A stretch of DNA of 16,934 nt from positions 1-16,934 of the forward strand of contig WQZK01000016.1 in assembly GCA_009780765.1 (NCBI GenBank), read 5' to 3'. The stretch's first letter is position 1; each line of letters starts with the position of its first letter. The notes beneath the pieces are model-generated. The model was not told the DNA's origin and did no database searches. It saw only the letters and a program-made list of their open reading frames with translations. This DNA is from Defluviitaleaceae bacterium. Lineage in GTDB: Bacteria > Bacillota > Clostridia > Lachnospirales > UBA5962. The position numbers and the translations under genes were made by a program. Below, piece by piece: positions 6,447 through 13,147 of this stretch.

Positions 6447-7141
6447 TATAAATCCACCCCTGTCATTTTAATAAATACAGCACCCAAATCTGGCACAGTT
6501 CGCATAGAATTATGACGCTCGCAAATTTCTAACGGCTCGCCCGATTCTACTATTTGCCCTTTGTGAAGAAGAGCTACCTTATCGCACAGCTTAACAGCTT
6601 CGTCCATATTATGTGTTGTGAGAAAAATTGTTGCCCCTTTATCTCGAAGCCCTTCAATAAGCTCATGTATGCCTTGTGCTGTTCGCGGGTCTAGCCCGCT
6701 TGTTGGTTCATCTAAAAATAATACTTTTGGTGCATGTAGAATTGCTCTAGCTAAAGCTAAACGCTGACGCATCCCTTTTGAAAGGCTACTAACCGCCTTT
6801 TTCGCAGAAGATTCGAGCCCCACATTTTTTAAAGCTTCCATTGATTTACTTAAATTGATACCATAAATACGAGCAAAAAGATTTAAGTTTTCTAAGCAAC
6901 TAAGCCGCATGTAAAGCCCGTCTTCATCAAGCATCAAGCCCGTTTCGAAAGCTGTTACTAAAACATCTGCCGAGCCTGCATCAGGGCTTATTTGGTTTGT
7001 AAGAATATTTATAAGCGTTGTTTTTCCTGCACCAGATGGCCCTAAAAGCCCAAAAATCTCCTTATCTTTAACCTCAAAATTAACACCTGACAACACTTTT
7101 TGGCTACCAAAGCTTTTTTCAATTTGTTTTACTTTAATCAT
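6446..7141 (-). CDS. ABC transporter ATP-binding protein (drug/antibiotic-export type)
   Basis: A 231-residue ABC ATPase with all core motifs: Walker A GPSGAGKT (34-41), signature LSKGMRQ (120-126), Walker B VLFLDE (140-145) with a D-loop SGLD, and the switch histidine H177 in LTTHNMDEA. The usual Q-loop glutamine appears to be replaced in GLMLDEDGLYMRLSCLENL; this D-E-x-G-L-Y form is common in the CcmA/BcrA-like exporter branch. It powers the permease encoded just downstream (1-base overlap) and overlaps the regulator gene by 4 bases (ATGA), so all three are translated together. The family fits efflux of peptides, drugs or lipids; the exact cargo cannot be read from sequence. Confidence 0.93.
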   Translation of the reverse strand: MIKVKQIEKSFGSQKVLSGVNFEVKDKEIFGLLGPSGAGKTTLINILTNQISPDAGSADVLVTAFETGLMLDEDGLYMRLSCLENLNLFARIYGINLSKSMEALKNVGLESSAKKAVSSLSKGMRQRLALARAILHAPKVLFLDEPTSGLDPRTAQGIHELIEGLRDKGATIFLTTHNMDEAVKLCDKVALLHKGQIVESGEPLEICERHNSMRTVPDLGAVFIKMTGVDL

Positions 7142-7932
7142 TGTTTTTCCTCCTCAAACATGCCTTCAAATGGGTTATATCCAAGCCTTGTAAAATAAGC
7201 ACTAATAGCTTTCATAAGAAATTCATTTTGATTTTTCCACTCATCTCCCGCGTTACTTAATGCTAAATTACTAAGTTCTGCTAATATATTCATATCACCA
7301 CCACTAACTTCCATCGCTATATCCCAAAATTCTTTTGCTAAAATTTGTGCTTCTTCACTTTCAGGCTCTATTCCTGCTTTTTGAAGCTCATGCATTTTTC
7401 TGTATACTTCATTTTGGGAATTTACCAAATTGCGTGCTTCTTCCTCGTTAAAACGATGCATGTGCTCTAAAACTTCCCCTTCAAAGTGCTTAATCATCCA
7501 ATAATTATCGTTTTTAGTTTGCAAAAGATGTATAATGTCCGCATATTTTTCCCAATCCACGGTTTTCATTTGTAATACTTCCAAATTTAGTTTTTCGATA
7601 GATTCTAATACTTCAGTTAGGGATATAATTTTTTCTCTAAGTGCTTTTGCTTGCTCCTTGAGAACAGTCGCCACTTCTTCATTTGTGTTTATGGATGGAA
7701 GCCTAGTTTTAATATCACAAAGCGAAAACCCTAGATACTTCATAGACTGAATTTGATGCAATTTAACCATATCTTTATGGGTATACAATCTTCGCCCGCC
7801 CTCACTCGAAGCCGATGGCGATAAAACGCCTTCTTTATCATAATATTGCAATGTACGAACAGTAATGTCCATTTTTTTGGCGATTTCACCCACAGTCATA
7901 TAACCCTCAGGTATGGCTCTATATTTTTCCAC
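7138..7932 (-). CDS. MerR-family regulator with a TipAS-like ligand-binding domain
   Basis: A 264-residue transcription factor. Residues 12-80 form the MerR winged helix (MTVGEIAKKMDITVRTLQYYDKEG, then GGRRLYTHKDM). Residues 82-122 are a predicted dimerising coiled coil. Residues 145-262 resemble the TipAS antibiotic-recognition fold, with FNEEEARNLVNSQNEVYRKM, GIEPESEEAQ and an FLMKAISAYFTRLGYNPFEG end. TipAS-type regulators twist the promoter into an active shape when a drug binds. The start is GTG at 7932, with AAAGGAG 10 bases upstream; the ATG inside the HTH (residue 12) has no such site. It is the first gene of an operon with an ABC ATPase (4-base overlap) and permease, and it is probably autoregulated through the MerR-type promoter just upstream. 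Assignment of the C-terminal domain is by pattern, not search. Confidence 0.9.
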   Translation of the reverse strand: MEKYRAIPEGYMTVGEIAKKMDITVRTLQYYDKEGVLSPSASSEGGRRLYTHKDMVKLHQIQSMKYLGFSLCDIKTRLPSINTNEEVATVLKEQAKALREKIISLTEVLESIEKLNLEVLQMKTVDWEKYADIIHLLQTKNDNYWMIKHFEGEVLEHMHRFNEEEARNLVNSQNEVYRKMHELQKAGIEPESEEAQILAKEFWDIAMEVSGGDMNILAELSNLALSNAGDEWKNQNEFLMKAISAYFTRLGYNPFEGMFEEEKQ

Positions 7933-7974
7933 AGTTTATCTGCTCCTTTCACTTTAATAACTTACTCTTTTTAT

Positions 7975-8005
7975 AGTATAACTCATTACCTTACGTTATA
8001 AGCAA
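7975..8005 (-). promoter_or_regulatory. MerR-type promoter/operator with 19-bp spacer
   Basis: The minus strand has -35 TTGCTT (8000-8005) and -10 TATACT (7975-7980) separated by exactly 19 bases, the overlong spacer typical of promoters activated by MerR proteins. A dyad TATAAC (7977-7982) / GTTATA (7995-8000) with a 12-bp centre lies between and over the boxes, where MerR dimers bind. It is about 45 bases upstream of the regulator's GTG start, so the regulator likely controls itself and the ABC genes. Confidence 0.8.
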
Positions 8006-8013
8006 GACTTTTT

Positions 8014-8063
8014 TTCAAAAAAAATAACTATGTAGATAAATAAAAGTTATCCCTATAGTTATT
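8014..8063 (-). terminator. Terminator-like hairpin after the two-helix membrane protein gene
   Basis: A perfect 9-bp stem, AATAACTAT (8023-8031) with ATAGTTATT (8055-8063), encloses an inner GATAA/TTATC stem (8035-8039, 8047-8051). On the minus strand it is followed by eight T residues. It lies 11 bases past the stop of the upstream gene and separates it from the merR promoter. The stem is AT-rich, so efficiency is uncertain. Confidence 0.7.
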
Positions 8064-8073
8064 AATTATTTTA

Positions 8074-8745
8074 TTAATTTGCATTTTTTCTATATTCTCT
8101 TACTATATCCGCACGGTGCTTCTTTTTATGTACCGAAAGTTTTTGCCCATCTGATGTAACAATTTTAGCATCTGAAAATACATACGGGCTCCTTTTTGTT
8201 ATAGCTGCAATTAAATCTTTAGACTGTTTTTCGCCACTTACTGAAAACATAATCAACTCTTCTGAAGCTAAAAGAACCATCAAATGATAGGTTACTATAA
8301 CCGTTTTACCTGTTGGCACCACCTGCGTATAATGAGAAGCACTTACAATATCTTTAATTTTAACATAATCTACATTATTACCAAACCAATTTTCTGTTAT
8401 TGTAAATTTTGCAATTTGCATAGTATTCTCAGCATTTCTAAGCTCTGTGTTTATATGATTTAAATCGTTCTCTAAATTGCCGTACCTTTTAGCCAATTTT
8501 TTGAAATACGCATTAGGATTTGAATTTTTAATAGATCTACGAGCACTGCGACTTAAAGCCATAACAATAAGCCCCGCAAATATAATAGCAACACTAATAG
8601 GATAGTGGTTACTTGAAAGTGTGAAAAACAACACAACCCCTGTAATAAATGTTATACCACCGATGATTATCAATGTCGCTGTCATTATATTTGCACTTTG
8701 CTCGAGCCTCTTTTCTTCAACTGTTTTAAAATTTTGGTCATTCAT
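8074..8745 (-). CDS. Unknown membrane protein with two N-terminal helices
   Basis: I do not recognise the family. It has 223 residues with a soluble start (1-20), two hydrophobic helices (about 22-43 and 47-65), a basic and coiled linker (68-110: KRYGNLENDLNHINTELRN), then a soluble domain rich in beta-strands (112-195: FTITENWFG ... VKIKDIVSASHY ... VTYHLMVLLASEE). The pattern 'strand - ENWF - strand - K-x-K-D-I' and the final helix EKQSKDLIAAITKR are reminiscent of bacterial PH-like membrane proteins; that is a guess from strand pattern. The C-terminus is very basic (HKKKHRADIVREYRKNAN). Its start has GAGGGG 8 bases upstream. It follows the CPBP protease gene by 70 bases on the same strand, and may be a partner or substrate of it. 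Confidence 0.75.
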   Translation of the reverse strand: MNDQNFKTVEEKRLEQSANIMTATLIIIGGITFITGVVLFFTLSSNHYPISVAIIFAGLIVMALSRSARRSIKNSNPNAYFKKLAKRYGNLENDLNHINTELRNAENTMQIAKFTITENWFGNNVDYVKIKDIVSASHYTQVVPTGKTVIVTYHLMVLLASEELIMFSVSGEKQSKDLIAAITKRSPYVFSDAKIVTSDGQKLSVHKKKHRADIVREYRKNAN

Positions 8746-8815
8746 AACTATTGCCCCTCTCGTATTTCTTTTAGCACTAAATCTTATACTGATTTTTTAG
8801 TCTTATTTCACTATT

Positions 8816-9754
8816 TCACGACCTTAATGCCGTTGCAACTATAACTGCAATTACAACCCAATAACTAACAGCAAATGCCCTAGATTCCCTTGGCAAACTT
8901 TCTTTTGCTTGCATATTATGCCGATTTTCACGGTAAAATTTTTTGCCGCACATAATAGCAATAGGAATTAAAATCACAGTTGACACAGAAAGTAAAATTA
9001 AATACATTGGTATAAATGCGTCAAAATCAACTTGGTTATCTATATAAAACGCAGGACTTATCAACGTATACAGCCCATTCATAAGTGCATGGTGTAACAT
9101 AGGAGCCCATATAGAACGCGTTAAATAAATCAACGGTGCATAAAATAAAATGCCAGAAATAGTTGTGTGTATTATATTAAATACTCCGAGATGTATAACT
9201 CCGAAAAACAGCCCTGTAACAAGAGCAATCTTACGATACGCAACATTTTGACGGCGATATTCGCTCCATAGAAAACCACGAAACACAACTTCTTCAAAAA
9301 GTGTTGCTAACAAAGCATTGTGAATTAGTGATTGCCCAATATCCATAAACCTAAAAGTTTGCATTGGAACACGTCCATCACCAAAAAGAAATGGAATACC
9401 ACTTTCAATTAAGTTAAAAATAACACGCACTGCTAAAGTCATTATCGTTATGTAAAGTATATTTGTCCAGCTAAGGCGTGATATGGAAAACGCAAAATGA
9501 ATCTTACGCTTTTTTAAAAACGCAAATAAAAGATAAGCCAAAATAGGAACACCTAAGTCTCGAAAAAAGGCATTAAGTACGGTAGCCCAACCCGAAAGCG
9601 GGTATATCCCTAGAAAATCATAAATTGGAGTTAGTACATATGGCTGTATGATGTTACGACCGATAACGAAATAGTAGAGCATCGTGGCGAAAAGTATTAT
9701 ATTTGGCGTTGCCTTTGGCTTTTTCGCCTGTATATTCCACTGTTTTTCTTCCAT
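8816..9754 (-). CDS. CPBP-family intramembrane metalloprotease (CAAX/Abi-type)
   Basis: A 312-residue membrane protein with about eight hydrophobic segments. It has the signature motifs of the CPBP (Rce1-like) family: E154-E155 with R159 in EEVVFRG, F184-x3-H188 in FFGVIHLG, and H222-x3-N226 in HHALMNG. These residues line the metal site in characterised relatives such as Rce1. Bacterial members process peptides or membrane proteins and some act in bacteriocin immunity; the role here is not known. The start ATG at 9754 has AAGGGAG 8 bases upstream. It sits between gpsA and an unknown membrane protein on the same strand. It is a single-domain protein of normal length with no sign of damage. 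Confidence 0.88.
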   Translation of the reverse strand: MEEKQWNIQAKKPKATPNIILFATMLYYFVIGRNIIQPYVLTPIYDFLGIYPLSGWATVLNAFFRDLGVPILAYLLFAFLKKRKIHFAFSISRLSWTNILYITIMTLAVRVIFNLIESGIPFLFGDGRVPMQTFRFMDIGQSLIHNALLATLFEEVVFRGFLWSEYRRQNVAYRKIALVTGLFFGVIHLGVFNIIHTTISGILFYAPLIYLTRSIWAPMLHHALMNGLYTLISPAFYIDNQVDFDAFIPMYLILLSVSTVILIPIAIMCGKKFYRENRHNMQAKESLPRESRAFAVSYWVVIAVIVATALRS

Positions 9755-9848
9755 GTTACATACTCCCTTATCCCTTTATGAAAGCACAACATCTAATCTA
9801 ACGACTTAAATAGTTTTTATTGCTTATTACCCGCCTAAACCACTATAT

Positions 9849-10850
9849 TCATGATAATTCTTCTTTTCTTTCTCTTGTCATTAAATCGTGCATGGCATCT
9901 TTAGGTGTTCTTTCGCCGCTAATAACACTGTGAATTTTATTAACAATAGGCATATCAATATTATATTTTAGTGCCATCTGATACGCTGCCTTAACCGTGT
10001 TTAGCCCTTCAACAACCATGCCTATTTCTGAAACTGCCGTTTCAACACTCTTACCTTGGCCGAGTAATATGCCGCAACGCCTATTCCTACTTAACATAGA
10101 TGTACATGTAACAATTAAATCGCCAACGCCTGAAAGACCGCTAAAAGTTTCTTGCCTTGCACCCATTGCAATGCCTAAGCGTGAAATTTCGCTAAGCCCC
10201 CTCGTCATAAGGGCTGCCTTAGTGTTGTCGCCATAACCAACCCCGTCAGAAATTCCAGTCGCAAGTGCGATAATGTTTTTTAATGCACCACCAAGCTCAA
10301 CTCCAACAATATCCGTATTTGTGTAAATTCTAAGTTTTTCATTCATAAACAAATCTTGAACGATTTTTGCGACCTCAATATCTGTTGCCGCTGCTGTAAG
10401 CATTGTGGGCATACCTTCAACAAGCTCTTCGGCGTGGCTAGGGCCAGAAATAACCGCAACCGTGTTTTGTGGGTAAATCTCTGAAATAACTTCCGACAAA
10501 CGCTCCAAAGTACCCTCTTCAAGCCCTTTCGAAGCATTTATTATCAAAGCATCTTCTTTTAGTAAACCCTTAAAACCCTCAAGTGTTACCCTTGCAAATT
10601 TCGTTGGGGTAACAAAAACAATAATTTCTGCATCTTTGGTTGCAACCGCTCTATCACTTGTTATATGTAACTTCTCAGAAAGTTCTACATGTGGCAAGAG
10701 TGCATTTTTTTTGTTTTTTTGCATGTAGTCCACTTCTTCTTGAGAAAAAGACCACAACATAACGTTATGACCATTGTTTAACAAAACTGTTGCGAGTGCA
10801 GTCCCAAAACTGCCCGACCCTAAAACCGTAACATTCGTCCCATTTCTCAT
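9849..10850 (-). CDS. gpsA: Glycerol-3-phosphate dehydrogenase [NAD(P)+]
   Basis: A 333-residue cytoplasmic enzyme that reduces dihydroxyacetone phosphate to sn-glycerol-3-phosphate, the backbone for phospholipids. It has the Rossmann loop GSGSFGTALA (11-20), INASKGLEEG (104-113), SGPSHAEE (135-142), the catalytic-lysine segment ELGGALKNIIALATGI with K191, and the substrate-binding GLSGVGDLIVTCTSMLSRNRR (238-258). Length is typical. The start at 10850 has a strong GGAGG 7 bases upstream. It lies downstream of plsY, the next enzyme in the pathway, which uses its product. The 232-base gap between them is filled by two copies of a 108-bp repeat, which may loosen the coupling of the two genes. 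The annotation is secure. Confidence 0.97.
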   Translation of the reverse strand: MRNGTNVTVLGSGSFGTALATVLLNNGHNVMLWSFSQEEVDYMQKNKKNALLPHVELSEKLHITSDRAVATKDAEIIVFVTPTKFARVTLEGFKGLLKEDALIINASKGLEEGTLERLSEVISEIYPQNTVAVISGPSHAEELVEGMPTMLTAAATDIEVAKIVQDLFMNEKLRIYTNTDIVGVELGGALKNIIALATGISDGVGYGDNTKAALMTRGLSEISRLGIAMGARQETFSGLSGVGDLIVTCTSMLSRNRRCGILLGQGKSVETAVSEIGMVVEGLNTVKAAYQMALKYNIDMPIVNKIHSVISGERTPKDAMHDLMTRERKEELS

Positions 10851-10869
10851 AAGAAAACCTCCTATATTG

Positions 10870-11085
10870 CGGTCGCTTTTCGTAATAAAAAATCAAATTT
10901 CACGCTTGCACTTTTTGCTTCGCAAAATAATGCTTGGCTAAATTCGCTTTTTTATCTTGAATTAAGCTCCCTTTCTACGGTCGCTTCTCGTAATAAAAAA
11001 TCAAATTTCACGCTTGCACTTTTTGCTTCGCAAAATAATGCTTGGCTAAATTCGCTTTTTTATCTTGAATTAAGCTCCCTTTCTA
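10870..11085. repeat. Two near-identical 108-bp tandem repeats between plsY and gpsA
   Basis: Copies at 10870-10977 and 10978-11085 differ at a single base (CTTTTCG against CTTCTCG). A degraded third start (ACTGCTTCTTAAAATTAAA against GTCGCTTCTCGTAATAAAA) continues into the 3' end of plsY. Each unit can fold: an arm with GCGAATTT...GCATTATTTTGC pairs imperfectly with GCAAAAAGTGC...GAAATTTG around a GAA loop (minus strand). The TAG stop codon of plsY (11083-11085) lies at the edge of copy 2 and is repeated at 10975-10977. No ORF or mobile-element gene is inside. It may be a locally duplicated REP-like element. Confidence 0.9.
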
Positions 11086-11706
11086 CGACTGCTTCTTAAA
11101 ATTAAACTTATTTTCCTCACCCTTTAAAAGCCTTGCTATATTTTTTCTGTGCATAACCCATGAAAGGCAAGCAATAATTCCGCCTAAAATAATTGCTTCT
11201 AATCCAAACCCAAAAATGCCTAAGCTAATAGGCAACAAAAGTGTTATCACAAGCGATGCAAGCGATATATATTTCGACAAAATCGCAACAATAAGCCCGC
11301 TTATGTAAACAACAAGGAGTACCCTATAGTCAACAAACCCTAAGCACAAAACAAGACCAACAAACGAAGCCGAACCCTTTCCGCCCCTAAATTTCAAATA
11401 AAATGGAAAATTGTGCCCAAGGATTACACCAAGCCCGCCATAAATCCCCGCAAGTGGCATGTTGTCTCTAAAAATGAGCATACAAACCACAAAGCCGATA
11501 ACCGCCTTTAAAACGTCGCAAAGAAAAACCGTAAGCCCTGCCTTAAACCCTAACACCCTAACAGCATTGGTAGTTCCAGCGTTGCCACTTCCGTGCTTTC
11601 TAATATCCCCTTTGCCCATGAGCTTACCAACTATAAACGCCGTTTGAATAAGCCCAACAGCATATCCTAAACCTAAACACAAAGCCCTAAATATCACAGT
11701 ATTCAT
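11083..11706 (-). CDS. plsY: Acyl-phosphate:glycerol-3-phosphate acyltransferase
   Basis: A 207-residue integral membrane enzyme that transfers an acyl group from acyl-phosphate to glycerol-3-phosphate, making lysophosphatidic acid, the first acylation step of phospholipid synthesis. All three family motifs are present: SGNAGTTN (40-47), GHNFPFYLKFRGGKGSA (97-113) and HRKNIARLLKGEE (186-198), with about seven hydrophobic segments. The ATG overlaps the TAA of der by one base (TAATG), so it is coupled to der. Its last four codons and stop (KKQS, TAG) resemble the end of the adjacent 108-bp repeat, so the C-terminus may have been changed by that element or be its source. gpsA, which makes the substrate, follows. 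Confidence 0.96.
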   Translation of the reverse strand: MNTVIFRALCLGLGYAVGLIQTAFIVGKLMGKGDIRKHGSGNAGTTNAVRVLGFKAGLTVFLCDVLKAVIGFVVCMLIFRDNMPLAGIYGGLGVILGHNFPFYLKFRGGKGSASFVGLVLCLGFVDYRVLLVVYISGLIVAILSKYISLASLVITLLLPISLGIFGFGLEAIILGGIIACLSWVMHRKNIARLLKGEENKFNFKKQS

Positions 11707-13025
11707 TATTCTTTCCTGCTCCTCACAATAAAGTGGATAGGCGTACCGTTAAAGCCAAACGCTTCCCTAATTTGATTCTCGATATATCTTTTATATGAAA
11801 AATGCAAAAGTTCTATGTCATTTACAAATAATACAAATGTTGGCGGTTTAACTGAAGCTTGAGTCATATAATAAATACGAAGCGGCTTACCCTTAACAGC
11901 AGGCGGCTGGTGCATTGCCATTGCTTCTATAAGCACATCATTTAAAACGCCCGTTGCAACACGCATACTTGTGTTTTGCCAAACTGCGTTAATATTTTCA
12001 AATAGTTTGTGAATTCTCTGCCCTGTTAATGCCGAAGTATAGAGTTTTGGGGCATATGGCATATATTTAAGCTCCATATCAATATCTTTATTAAATTTAT
12101 TCATGGTTTTATCGTCTTTTTCAACCAAATCCCATTTATTAACGACTATAATGCTCGCCTTGCCACGCTCGTGTGCAATTCCTGCAATCTTTGTGTCTTG
12201 GTCGGTAATACCCTCTTCCGCACTTATAACAATAACACAAACATCACATTTTTCAACAGCTGCGACAGCACGAACGATAGAATAACGCTCAATATTTTCT
12301 TTTATCTTTGACTTTCTACGAATGCCGGCAGTATCTATAAATATGTATTTCTGCCCGTCTTTTTCATACATAGTGTCAACCGCATCTCTTGTTGTTCCCG
12401 CAATAGGGCTAACGATAACACGCTCTTCGCCTAAAATTTTATTGATGATAGAAGATTTGCCAACATTTGGTTTTCCAACTATCGCAACTTTTATAACATC
12501 CTCTTCCTCTGCATCTAAATTTTCTTTAGGGAAGTACGAAACAACAACATCCAGCATATCACCAAGCCCTAAAGCCTGCCCCGCAGAAATTGCATGCGGC
12601 TCACCGAGCCCCAATGAATAAAATTCATAAATATCCATTGGTGCTTTCATCATCGAATCTACTTTATTAACAACTAAAATAACGTTTTTCTTAGATTTTC
12701 TTAAGATTTGTGCTACTTGTAAATCGGCATCAGTCATGCCCGTTTTAACGTCAACTACAAACAAAATAACATCTGCCGTTTCAATAGCAATTTCTGCTTG
12801 ATTAAACATGTGCCTTGTTATTAAATCGGTCGAATCAGGGTCTAACCCGCCTGTGTCTATTATTGTGAAGTTGTGTCCTATCCAGTCGCAATCGGCGTAA
12901 ATTCTATCACGAGTTACGCCTGGGCTATCTTCTACAATCGAAATTCTTTCTCCCGCTAATCTATTAAAAAGTGTTGATTTTCCCACATTTGGTCTTCCTA
13001 CTATTGCTACAATTGGTCTGCTCAT
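11706..13025 (-). CDS. der: Ribosome-assembly GTPase Der (EngA)
   Basis: A 439-residue double GTPase needed for 50S ribosomal subunit maturation. GTPase domain 1 has GRPNVGKS (10-17), SPGVTRDR (34-41), DTGG (57-60) and NKVD (120-123). Domain 2 has GKPNVGKS (184-191), AGTTRDAVDT (209-218), DTAGIRRKSKI (231-241) and NKWDL (296-300). A KH-like RNA-binding domain fills the last 85 or so residues (PPAVKGKPLRIYYMTQ ... PTFVLFVND ... FGFNGTPIHFIVRSRKE). Length and layout are standard for the family. The start at 13025 has GAGGAAAC about 5 bases upstream. It is preceded by an intergenic repeat and followed by plsY with a 1-base overlap; der-plsY-gpsA is a familiar Firmicute order. Confidence 0.98.
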   Translation of the reverse strand: MSRPIVAIVGRPNVGKSTLFNRLAGERISIVEDSPGVTRDRIYADCDWIGHNFTIIDTGGLDPDSTDLITRHMFNQAEIAIETADVILFVVDVKTGMTDADLQVAQILRKSKKNVILVVNKVDSMMKAPMDIYEFYSLGLGEPHAISAGQALGLGDMLDVVVSYFPKENLDAEEEDVIKVAIVGKPNVGKSSIINKILGEERVIVSPIAGTTRDAVDTMYEKDGQKYIFIDTAGIRRKSKIKENIERYSIVRAVAAVEKCDVCVIVISAEEGITDQDTKIAGIAHERGKASIIVVNKWDLVEKDDKTMNKFNKDIDMELKYMPYAPKLYTSALTGQRIHKLFENINAVWQNTSMRVATGVLNDVLIEAMAMHQPPAVKGKPLRIYYMTQASVKPPTFVLFVNDIELLHFSYKRYIENQIREAFGFNGTPIHFIVRSRKE

Positions 13026-13074
13026 TTTTGTTTCCTCAATTCTAATTTCTTGAAAGTTATTAACTTGCTGTTCC

Positions 13075-13147
13075 GTTGCCCTCTCGGGACAACGTCATTA
13101 AATTCCCCTCCTAGGGGAAACTTTGGTGGCACGAAGTGCTGGGGTGG
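13075..13147. repeat. Composite palindromic repeat between the DUF512 gene and der
   Basis: Three small palindromes follow each other: GTTGCCC/GGGACAAC (13075-13093), a perfect TTCCCCT/AGGGGAA stem (13103-13119), and GCAC-GAA-GTGC (13129-13139) flanked by GGTG and GGGGTGG. The minus-strand reading AACCACCCC...GCAC-TTC-GTGC...CCCCT...AGGGGAATTT resembles a repeat type common in the spacers of many bacterial genomes (from memory). It begins directly at the stop codon of the upstream gene: TAA (13148-13150) is followed at once by CCACCCC. It may act as a processing or attenuation site inside the operon. Confidence 0.6.

Noticed and set aside
10870..11085. CRISPR array from the 108-bp repeats
   Set aside because: The repeats are far too long, abut directly with no variable spacers, and no cas genes are in the window.
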